DNA of 64,000 nucleotides from Pseudomonas sp. PSE14. Lineage in GTDB: Bacteria > Pseudomonadota > Gammaproteobacteria > Pseudomonadales > Pseudomonadaceae. Where the stretch lies: positions 2,046,001 through 2,110,000 of the forward strand of contig NZ_CP115669.1 in assembly GCF_029203285.1 (NCBI RefSeq), in the 5' to 3' direction. The notes below the pieces were generated by a model that saw nothing but the letters and a program-made list of their open reading frames with translations, did not search any database and was not told the origin of the DNA. Positions 1 to 8,400 of this stretch are shown one piece after another (the first letter of the stretch is position 1; every line of letters starts with the position of its first letter). The position numbers and the translations under genes were made by a program.

Positions 1-1
1 C

Positions 2-1321
2 AATGAAAAGCTGACGGCCCCTGCGCTGGCCCAGGCCAACAAGGAGCACATCGGGGCGACGCTCTATACCACCAAGAACTTGCGCAACGCCGAAGTCATC
101 GAGTCCATGGGCATGCTGGAAACCCTGATGGACCGTTGGGGGCAGCGGCAAAGAAACGTTCTGCTGCTGCAGTCCCTGGCGAGCGACAAGGGCGCCATGG
201 TCAGTACGCTTTCCCGGACCTTCCGGCTCCTCGTGCAATCCCTGGTGCTGGGGCTGGGGGCCTACCTGGCGGTGGACCATCAGGTGGGGGCGGGCATGGT
301 GTTCGCCGGGGCCGTGCTGCTGGGGCGCGCGCTGGCCCCCATCGATCTGCTCATCGGCAGTTGGAAGGGCTTCATTTCGGCGCGCTCGCAGTACAGCCGC
401 CTGAACGGTGTGCTCGAAAGACTGCAGGCGCAACCCGAGCGGATGCCGCTGCCGGCGCCGCAGGGCCATATGCAGGTCGAGAATCTGGTTGTCACGGCGC
501 CCGGCTCGAAAACCCCGATCATCAAGAACATCAGTTTCAGCGTGCCCGCCGGTTGCGTGGTGGGCATCATCGGCCCCAGCGCCGCCGGCAAGTCGACCCT
601 GGTCAGGGCGCTCATGGGGGTATGGGCGCCGCAGCATGGGGTGGTCCGGCTCGATGGCGCGGACATCAGCACCTGGGACAAACACGCGCTCGGGCCGCAT
701 ATCGGCTACCTGCCCCAGGACATCGAGCTGTTCGAAGGCAGCGTTGGCGAGAACATCGCCCGCTTCGCCGACGTCGATTCCGAGAAGGTCATCCAGGCGG
801 CCAGGATGGCGGGGGTTCACGAAATGATCCTGCTGCTGCCCGATGGCTACGACACCGTCATCGGCAGCGAGGGTCTCATGCTGTCGGGAGGGCAGCGCCA
901 GCGCATCGGGCTTGCCCGGGCCCTGTATGGCAACCCGCGGCTGATCGTACTCGATGAGCCCAACTCCAATCTCGACGATGTCGGCGACCGCGCTCTGGCC
1001 GCGGCCATCCAGCAGCTCAAGCAGACCGGCGCGACCCTGTTCGTCATTACCCACCGTACCAACATCGTCTCGCAACTCGACCGGCTCATGCTGATGAACG
1101 ATGGAATCATCACGCTCTATGGGGCGCGCGACCAAGTGCTGGCCGAACTCAACGCAAAGCAGTTGCAGGTGCAACAGCAGGCGCAGCAAGCGCAGCAGCA
1201 GGCTCAGCAACAAGCGCAGCAACAGGTTCAGCAGGTCCATCAGCGCGTCATGCCCGCGGGCGCCAGCATTGCTCCGGTTGATACCGGCAAGGACGACCAC
1301 GATGCCCAGTCGTCAAATTGA
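2..1321 (+). CDS. Type I secretion ABC exporter, PrtD-like (5' end outside window)
   Basis: The frame is open from base 2, so the start lies upstream. The visible part is the end of the membrane domain followed by a full nucleotide-binding domain: Walker A GPSAAGKST (about base 570), Q-loop (YLPQD), signature LSGGQRQR, Walker B LIVLDEP and H-loop VITHR. The sequence NERL-like/LRNAEVIESMGM just before the NBD resembles the PrtD/AprD branch, which exports proteases and adhesins across the inner membrane. An unusual Gln/Ala-rich tail (about bases 1160-1245) follows the NBD. The last 20 bases overlap the membrane-fusion gene, so the two are translationally linked. The likely cargo is the pair of giant proteins on the opposite strand. 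No C39-like N-terminal domain can be judged because of the truncation. Confidence 0.93.
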   Translation, partial: NEKLTAPALAQANKEHIGATLYTTKNLRNAEVIESMGMLETLMDRWGQRQRNVLLLQSLASDKGAMVSTLSRTFRLLVQSLVLGLGAYLAVDHQVGAGMVFAGAVLLGRALAPIDLLIGSWKGFISARSQYSRLNGVLERLQAQPERMPLPAPQGHMQVENLVVTAPGSKTPIIKNISFSVPAGCVVGIIGPSAAGKSTLVRALMGVWAPQHGVVRLDGADISTWDKHALGPHIGYLPQDIELFEGSVGENIARFADVDSEKVIQAARMAGVHEMILLLPDGYDTVIGSEGLMLSGGQRQRIGLARALYGNPRLIVLDEPNSNLDDVGDRALAAAIQQLKQTGATLFVITHRTNIVSQLDRLMLMNDGIITLYGARDQVLAELNAKQLQVQQQAQQAQQQAQQQAQQQVQQVHQRVMPAGASIAPVDTGKDDHDAQSSN

Positions 1322-2615
1322 AAGCTTCGCCGACCTGCCGACATCGGATCGCAAGATCCGCCGCCTGGGCCTTGTCATCGTCGGGGTGACTTTCGGCCTG
1401 TTCGGCACCTGGGCGGCCCTCGCGCCGCTCGACGGGGCCGTTTACGCGCCCGGCGTGGTCACCGTGCAGACCTACCGCAAGACGGTCCAGCACCTTGAAG
1501 GCGGCATCGTCAAGGAAGTGCTGGTGCATGACGGCGACATCGTCAAACGGGATGATCCGCTGATCGTGCTCGATGATGCCCAACTGCGCTTCGAATACGA
1601 GATGACCCGCAGCCAGCTGATCGCGGCCAAGGCCATGGAGGCCAGGCTCAAGGCCGAGCGTGACGCGCTGCCGGCCATCGACTTCGGCGAGATCGCCGAT
1701 CTGGCCAGTACGCGGGGCAAGGAGGCACGCCAGAGCGAGACCCAGGTATTCAACGCCCGGCAGGGGTCGCGGCAGGGGCAGATAGCGGTGTTGCGCGAAC
1801 GTATCGGTCAGCTGAACCAGCAGATCGGCGGGTTGGAAGCGGTGATCGACGCCAAGCTCCAGCTGGAGAAATCCTACAGCGGTGAAATCAGCGAACTGTC
1901 CGACCTGCTCAAGCAAGGGTTCGTCGACAAGCAGCGCCTGGTCGAGCAGGAACGCAAGCTGGGGATGCTCAAGTCCGAGGTGGCCGATCACCGCGCCACG
2001 ATCAACCGGGCGCGCCTGCAGATCAACGAAACGCAGTTGCAGATTCTGCAGGTCGACAAGGACTTCAATTCCGAGGTCGCCAAGCAGTTGGCCGAGGTCC
2101 AGACCAAGATCTACGACCTGCGCGAGAAATCCTCCTCCCTGGAGGACCGGCTCAGCCGTATCGTCATCCGCGCCCCCGAGTCGGGCATGGTGATCGGCAT
2201 GACGGTGCATACCGTGGGCGGTGTGGTGCACCCGGGGACGCCGCTGCTGGACATCGTTCCATCGATTTCCGAGCTGATCATCGAGGCCCAGGTGCCGCCG
2301 GTGGATATCGACCGCATCGCCATCGGCAAGCGCGCCGATATCCGCTTCAGCGCCTTCAACGCCGCGACCACGCCGGTGATCGAAGGGGAGGTCGCCAGCG
2401 TCTCGGCGGACCGCCTGGTCAATGAAAAGAGCGGGACACCCTACTACCTGGCGCGGGTCCGGGTAACCGAACACGGGGTGCGCACCTTGGGTGAGCGCAA
2501 GTTGGTTCCGGGGATGCCGGCGGACGTGTTGATCATCACGGGACAGCGCACGTTGCTGCAGTACCTGATGCAGCCGGCCCGCAACGCTCTGGCTCAATCG
2601 ATGATCGAGGAATGA
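1302..2615 (+). CDS. Type I secretion membrane-fusion protein, HlyD/PrtE family
   Basis: A 437-aa periplasmic adaptor that links the ABC exporter to the outer-membrane tunnel. I place the start at ATG 1302, giving MPSRQIESF, because it precedes a short cytoplasmic segment and a single transmembrane helix (about residues 24-45) as in HlyD/PrtE. Upstream in-frame codons would lie deep inside the ABC gene. Then come a biotinyl-lipoyl-like half (HLEGGIVKEVLVHDGD), a long helical hairpin (about residues 110-290) and the second lipoyl half plus beta-barrel (VIRAPESGMVIG onward). The gene overlaps the ABC gene by 20 bases and shares ATGA with the next gene. Confidence 0.94.
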   Translation: MPSRQIESFADLPTSDRKIRRLGLVIVGVTFGLFGTWAALAPLDGAVYAPGVVTVQTYRKTVQHLEGGIVKEVLVHDGDIVKRDDPLIVLDDAQLRFEYEMTRSQLIAAKAMEARLKAERDALPAIDFGEIADLASTRGKEARQSETQVFNARQGSRQGQIAVLRERIGQLNQQIGGLEAVIDAKLQLEKSYSGEISELSDLLKQGFVDKQRLVEQERKLGMLKSEVADHRATINRARLQINETQLQILQVDKDFNSEVAKQLAEVQTKIYDLREKSSSLEDRLSRIVIRAPESGMVIGMTVHTVGGVVHPGTPLLDIVPSISELIIEAQVPPVDIDRIAIGKRADIRFSAFNAATTPVIEGEVASVSADRLVNEKSGTPYYLARVRVTEHGVRTLGERKLVPGMPADVLIITGQRTLLQYLMQPARNALAQSMIEE

Positions 2616-3997
2616 CCATGGACACGTCGGCAGTTCTGTTGGCGGGGGCGTTCATGCTGGCGGCGGGCGGCGCCCTGGCGCAATCGGCTGCGGCAACCTC
2701 GAGCGGGGTCAGCGCTTCGGCGCTTTCCACCGATCTCATGCAGTTGTATCGCGAGGCGCGTCTGGAGGACCCGAAGGTATTGGCCTCCTTCGCGCAGGCC
2801 AAGGCGGGGCAGGAACACCAGCGCGAGGCCCTGGGGGCGTTGCTGCCGCAGGTGTCGCTGAACGCCGGGGTGAACCAGATTCGCCAGGAAAGCGATGTGG
2901 TGCAGGACAGTTACGACGCCGAGAGCTACAGCCTGGTGGTGCGTCAGTACCTCTACAACAAGGCCGCGTGGGAGAACTACAAGAAATTCAAAAGCCTTGC
3001 CAAACAGACCGAATCCGCGGCCCAGGATGCCCAGGCGGAGGCCACCGTGGAGTTGGCGCGGCGTTACTTCACGGCCCTGGCGGCCGAGGATGAACTGGAG
3101 TTGGTGAAGGCAGAGCGCCGGACCACGCAGGAAAGCCTGGACCGGGTCACCGCGTTGTACGAAAAGCAGCTAGCACTGGTGACCGACCAGCTCGATCTCA
3201 AGGCCCGCGTGGACCTGCTCGCGGCGCAGGAACTGGAAGCCAGCAACCAGGCCATCATCAGCCGCGAGTCGCTGGCGGAGATCGTCGGCCGGCCCGTCAA
3301 GGAACGGCTCAGCCGGGTTCGCGATGACGTGCATATGCAGGTTTCGGCACAGAGCCTGGAAACCTGGGTCCGCGAGGGGATAGCGCAAAACCCGGCGCTC
3401 AAGGCCAGCGAAAGCGGCGTCGAAGCCGCGGAAGCGGCGTTGCGCAGTGGCAAGGGCGGGCACTACCCGACCGTGAGCCTGAACCTGAGCGCGCAACAGA
3501 CCAACGAGGGCTACAACAACGCCCTGGCGCCGCGTACGGACAGTTATGTCGCCGGCGTCGGCGTTCAGGTGCCGATATACAGCGGCGGGTCGACCTCGGC
3601 GCGGGTCCGTGGCTTGTACCAGGACCAGGTGGTCGCCGAGGAGCAACGGGAAGAGATTCGACGCCGGGTGGTCAAGGAGATCACCAGTGCTTACCTGACC
3701 GCCAATTCGAATGGCGAGAAGATCGAGGCGAGCCGTTTGGCCCTGTCTTCCGCGCAGTTGTCCCGGGTGGCGGCGGAAAAGGGGCTGACCTACGGCATGG
3801 TCAACGCCGTCGATGTGCTGGCCGCGGTACGCAACGAATTCCGCGCTCGGCGTGACCTGCTCAAGACGCAATACGAATTCCTCAGCAATGTGTTCACCCT
3901 CAATCGCTGGGCGGGACGAGCGCCGGTCGAAAGCGTCGAAAGCGTGAATGGCTGGCTGAGTCCCAGCCGCTCCGTCCAGGACATCATGAGCCCCTGA
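2612..3997 (+). CDS. TolC-family outer-membrane secretion protein
   Basis: A 461-aa outer-membrane factor (AprF/PrtF type) that forms the tunnel of the type I exporter. The N-terminus is a signal peptide (hydrophobic core VLLAGAFMLAAGGALA, cleavage about after residue 23). Two TolC-like halves of long helices and short beta segments follow. ATG 2612 overlaps the stop of the fusion-protein gene; an in-frame ATG at 2618 is an alternative. It ends the exporter operon. No strong terminator follows directly. Confidence 0.92.
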   Translation: MTMDTSAVLLAGAFMLAAGGALAQSAAATSSGVSASALSTDLMQLYREARLEDPKVLASFAQAKAGQEHQREALGALLPQVSLNAGVNQIRQESDVVQDSYDAESYSLVVRQYLYNKAAWENYKKFKSLAKQTESAAQDAQAEATVELARRYFTALAAEDELELVKAERRTTQESLDRVTALYEKQLALVTDQLDLKARVDLLAAQELEASNQAIISRESLAEIVGRPVKERLSRVRDDVHMQVSAQSLETWVREGIAQNPALKASESGVEAAEAALRSGKGGHYPTVSLNLSAQQTNEGYNNALAPRTDSYVAGVGVQVPIYSGGSTSARVRGLYQDQVVAEEQREEIRRRVVKEITSAYLTANSNGEKIEASRLALSSAQLSRVAAEKGLTYGMVNAVDVLAAVRNEFRARRDLLKTQYEFLSNVFTLNRWAGRAPVESVESVNGWLSPSRSVQDIMSP

Positions 3998-4584
3998 TTC
4001 CATCAGGTTTCAGCAGCGGAGACGATTCGCGAATTTGGCCAGGCCTGGCGGCTCATGGCCCGACGAAGTAGGTCTCAGCGATAATTTGACGTAATTATCA
4101 TTTTTCTTTCCTGACGCGCCTTTCGTCGGTTAGTTGACGTTCCGCTTGGTGCGAGAATGCGCCCGTCGGTCGCTTGACGCATTCGTAAGCCATTGATATT
4201 TAGGCTCTATTTTTCATCTCTTGGAGGCATTCGGCCGAATGCCCGCGTGTAGCCTGAGTCAGTGATAAGCGAATTCTCTGACCTAGACTGAGTTGACCGG
4301 TCGAGGGAGAACAACATCCTGGGCCTGCGGTAGCCATTCCCATTTAAGTTGTCTCGACGGCACCCCCCTCCCTCTGGATACGTCCGCAACCTCCGCCGGT
4401 GCAGCGGACGGATACGCCCCCCAGAGCCACCAACCCCTTGCTGTCCACACCCGAGCGAGCATCGTCAAGGCTTGTCGGCGCTCGCACCTGTCCACCAATC
4501 GCGGTGGGCGGGTGGACGAATCGCTGATTCAGAAAGGTTCGCGGGTGGAGGCCATGATTCATCATTCAGGAGGTCAGAAAGAAA
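3998..4584. other. Intergenic region between TolC gene and LuxR-type regulator
   Basis: 587 bases without a convincing gene; the short open frames here lack ribosome sites and typical codon use. It holds one good sigma70-type promoter (4174-4202). About 375 bases of transcribed leader then run to the regulator start, which has a strong AGGAGG site at 4568-4573. Confidence 0.6.
4174..4202 (+). promoter_or_regulatory. Sigma70-type promoter upstream of LuxR-type regulator
   Basis: TTGACG at 4174-4179, 17-base spacer, TATTTA at 4197-4202. Transcription would start near 4209, giving a leader of roughly 375 bases before the start codon at 4585. Confidence 0.5.
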
Positions 4585-5340
4585 ATGCCTGACCATAAGA
4601 AAACCATACGCGTGATGCTGATCGACTGTCGTCCGCTCGTTCTCATGGGCCTTCATGAGCTGATCGATGCCAGAAGGCCGCAGATGGAGGTCGGCGGCCA
4701 GGCCAGCACCTATGCCTACGCACTGGATCTGGCCGACCAGTTGCGTCCCGATGTCGTCTTCTTCAGCTTCTTTCCGGATGCGCTGAGCCCGCTGGAGGTC
4801 GTCGCGGAGCTTGCCCGCAGTGCCGAAATGAAACTGCTGGTGCTCAAGGGGCTGTACGAATCGGTCCCCGTCGCCCAGGCGATAGAGGCGGGCGCACGTG
4901 GCGTGGTGCTGGCGGAAGACCCGACTGAGTCGATCGTCCAGGCCATCATCAACGTTCACCACCGCGACATCGGGCTGAACAGGGCCTGGGCTGGCGGGCT
5001 TTCGAACTATGCCGCTAGCGGGCACGTACACTTGAAATGCAATCCGGAGCAGCCGAAACAGGCACGGCTGACGGTCCGCGAAAGGGAGCTGATTCGCGCC
5101 ATCGTGGAGGACCCGTCCGCCAAGTACATGAGCATCGCCGAGCACCTGGGCATCAGCGAGCACACCGTGCACAACCACCTCAGCAGCATTTATCAGAAGC
5201 TGAACCTGATCAATCGCATGGACTTGCTGATGTATGCGTTGAAGCACGGGCTCACCGATGGCGAGGAGTCACCTGAGTCCACCTGGGTGGAGCTGGATCG
5301 CGGTTCACGGCAGGACACCCAGCTCCTTCGGGGGGCCTAG
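4585..5340 (+). CDS. LuxR-type regulator with degenerate receiver domain
   Basis: A 251-aa protein with an N-terminal CheY-like fold (about residues 8-125) and a C-terminal LuxR helix-turn-helix (about 172-235: LTVRERELIRAI ... ISEHTVHNHLSSIYQKL). The receiver keeps Asp14 but has Ser61 (PDVVFFSFF) where the phospho-Asp should be. The conserved Thr and Lys are also replaced (VLKG at 86-89, VVLAED at 107-112). It therefore probably does not take a phosphate in the normal way and may respond to a ligand or partner. Position between the secretion operon and the two giant proteins suggests it controls them. The start has a strong SD 11 bases upstream. A convergent terminator follows. Confidence 0.85.
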   Translation: MPDHKKTIRVMLIDCRPLVLMGLHELIDARRPQMEVGGQASTYAYALDLADQLRPDVVFFSFFPDALSPLEVVAELARSAEMKLLVLKGLYESVPVAQAIEAGARGVVLAEDPTESIVQAIINVHHRDIGLNRAWAGGLSNYAASGHVHLKCNPEQPKQARLTVRERELIRAIVEDPSAKYMSIAEHLGISEHTVHNHLSSIYQKLNLINRMDLLMYALKHGLTDGEESPESTWVELDRGSRQDTQLLRGA

Positions 5341-5401
5341 GACGCTTCCCTGTCGCCGGTCAACGTTGTTCCCGTCGCGCGAATCTCGTTCTGCAGTCAT
5401 G

Positions 5402-5442
5402 AAAAAAGCGAGGGTGGTTTCCACGCCACCCTCGCTTTTTTT
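5402..5442. terminator. Bidirectional terminator between regulator and giant adhesin 1
   Basis: A-tract 5402-5407, 10-bp perfect stem GCGAGGGTGG / CCACCCTCGC (5408-5417 and 5426-5435), loop of 8, then T7. It serves the + regulator and the - giant gene, which converge here. The same stem recurs at 11959-11986. Confidence 0.9.
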
Positions 5443-5458
5443 ATGTGCGCTCGATGGA

Positions 5459-8400
5459 TCAGGCGCTGCCGTGCACGATGTCGGTATTGAGCAGGTCGAC
5501 CCCGACCACGGTGATGGTCGTGGTTTGTCCGCCCGTCTCATGAACCGCGACGACACTGTTGGCGCCGGTATTGTCGATCGTGAAGGTGGAGGCCTGGTCG
5601 CCATTGAGCACGATCGCGTCCCGGTGGCCGGCGGCTACGTCGAAACCGGTGACCTGGTACGTATTTTCGATGCGTGACAGATCGACGTTGAAGGCATCAC
5701 GCGCACCGCTGGTGCCCGCCAGCGTGTACTGGAAGGTTGCGCCGGCGCCGTCGTTGGCGAACAGGTTGGCGGCGAACGAACTGCTCGCGGTATCTCCGTC
5801 CTTGTCGGTCACTGTGGCGTCGAACGACAGCTTGACGTCGCTGGCCAGGCTTTCGACCTGCTTGATGAACTCGATCGTTGGGATCTTGACTTCGCCCTTG
5901 CCCATGGTGAGTTGTACCGCATCGATCAGCTTGGTGCCCACCGTCTGCACGGTGAAGGACGTCTGTCCGCCGGCCTCCGCGTGCAGGTCAGCGGCTTGCA
6001 CCTTGATCGGTGCACCGGACGTCGTGCCGTCATCGTAGTAGGCGGTGTAGTACAGCTCTTCCGTGGCGGGGTTGTAGCCCTGCACCGAGTTGTCGATGTA
6101 GACCTTCACGGCGGTCAGCAAGCTCTCGGGGTTGACGACGAAGCTCTCGTCACCGGCGTTGATGCCGGCTGTGCCGTTGCCCTGCAGGAGGTTGTTGGCG
6201 ATGCCGATGCCTGAGGTGCTGACGTTCATGGCGCTCGAGCCGATGAATGACGGCAGGGGGTTGGTCTGCAGTTGCGCTTCGGTGGGGTCGGTCGCCCCGA
6301 GCCCGATACCGGTCAGGATGCTGTTGGCGCCGGTCTGCGGAGCCAACGGGTTGGCGCCGAAGAAGACGACATGCTCGGTGCCGATGGTCAGCGTGCGCAC
6401 CGGGTCCGGGCCACCGGCATCCAGCGAGCCGTCAGCACTGCTGAGCACGAGCGTCGAGCTGAAGCCCTGCACCAGGTCCAAGGTGTAGCTGCCGTCGGCA
6501 AAGGCGGTCAGCGTGTAGTCGACGGTGGTATTGGCCGTTGATGCGTTGTTGTCGAAGTCACCGGTCAGGGTCCCGGCGAAGTGGAACGCGCCATTGACGT
6601 CCGGCGATGGCGACTGCTCGACGAGCGTACCGGTTCCGGTGGTGGTCGTGTTGTCCGGCCTGACGAGGGTGAACCCGGTCAACGAAATGTCCAGGCCGGC
6701 CGCGCCCAGTCCATCGGCGCCGTACGCCTTGTCCCAGTACCCGGTCTGCGGAAGGATGCTGCCGGTGCCGATCAGGTTGCCAAAGGCCAGTGTCGGCGTG
6801 TCGTCGTCGACGGTGATGACCAGTTTTTCGGCCGCTGCGGTTACCGTGTCGCCATCCTTGTCAGTGGCTTGCAGTAGCGTGCCGAGGTTGATGTTGATGT
6901 CGTTCTCGTTGTTGCCGGTCGGGTGATCCAGTGGGCCGAGCAGGGTGAAGGTGTAGGCACCCGCCGCGGTAAGGGCCAACGTGAACACGTCGACTGCGCC
7001 GGCCTTGGCGGTCAGGGTGTTGCCCGAGACACTGTAGGTCAACGCAACCCCGCCGGAGCTCAGTGCTTGCAGGGCGCTGGTGTCACTGGATAAGCCATAG
7101 GTCAGCGGCACGTCGGCGCCGGACTGGAATATGCCGGTCACGCTGCCGCTGGCCGCGGTGGCCTCGCCAGCCACGTCGCCGATGCCGCCAGGGATGCCGC
7201 CCGGCAGGCCGTCTTCGTCGACGGTGCCGGTCACCGGAGATCCGGTGGCAGTCGGTGTGTCGTCGTCAACCGTGATGACCAGTTTCTCCGCCGAGGCCGT
7301 CACGGTATCACCGTCGAAGTCGGTGGCTTTGAGCAACGTGCCGAGGTTGATGGTGATGTCGTTTTCGTTGTTACCGGCCGGGTGATCCAGCGGGCCGAGC
7401 AGGGTGAAGGTGTAGGCGCCTGTCGTCGCGTTCAGGCTGAAGGTGAACACGGTGGCCGCACCGGCCGAGGCGGTGAGCAGGTTGCCCGAGACGCTGTAGG
7501 TCAACGCTACCCCGCCGGAGTTCAGTGCCGGCAAGCCGCTGGTGTCGGTGCCCAGGGAGTAGGTCAAGGGTGCATCTGCGCCGGAGTGGAAGATGCCAGT
7601 CACGCTGCCGGTGGCGACGGTGGCCGTGCCGGGGACGTCGCCGACTCCGCCAGCGATGCCATTGGGCAGGCCATCTTCGTCGACGGTGCCGGTTGCCGCA
7701 CTTCCGTTGGCGGTTGGGGTGTCGTCATCGACGGTGATCACCAGTTTTTCGGCCGCGGCGGTCACCGTGTCGCCATCCTTGTCAGTGGCTTTCAGCAGCG
7801 TCCCCAGGTTGATGGCGATGTCGTTCTCGTTATTGCCAGCCGGGTGATCCAGCGAGCCCAGCAGGGTGAAGGTGTAGTCCCCCGCTGCGGTCAGGCTGAA
7901 GGTGAACACCGTTGCGCCGCCCACGCCGGCCGTGGCGGTGAGGGTGTTGCCCGAGACGCCATAGACCAGGGCGGTGCCGCCGGAACTCAGTGCCTGCAAG
8001 CTGCTGGTGTCGCTGGACATCGAGTAGCTCAGCGGCACATCGGCGCCGGAGTGGAAGATGCCGGTCACGCTGCCGGTGGCTACGGTGGCTTCACCGGCCA
8101 CGTCACCGACGCCACCGGCGATGCCATTGGGCAGGCCGTCTTCGTCGACGGTACCGGTCGCAGGCGACCCGGTTGCGGTCGGGGTGTCGTCATCGACGGT
8201 GATCACCAGTTTCTCGGCTGCGGCGGTGACCGTATCGCCGTCCTTGTCGGTGGCCTGCAACAGCGTGCCGAGGTTGATGGTGAGGTCGTTCTCGTCATTG
8301 CCAGCCGGGTGGTCCAGCGGGCCGAGCAGCGTAAAGGTGTAATCACCCGTCGCAGTGAGGCTGAAGGTAAAGACGGTGGCACCGCCCGCACCGGCCGTGG

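Noticed and set aside
1248..2597. 449-aa open frame antisense to the membrane-fusion gene
   Set aside because: Antisense shadow in high-GC DNA; the + frame has clear HlyD motifs.
4293..4592. 99-aa and 88-aa open frames before the LuxR-type regulator
   Set aside because: No ribosome site, odd composition, overlap with each other and with the antisense frames; treated as leader.
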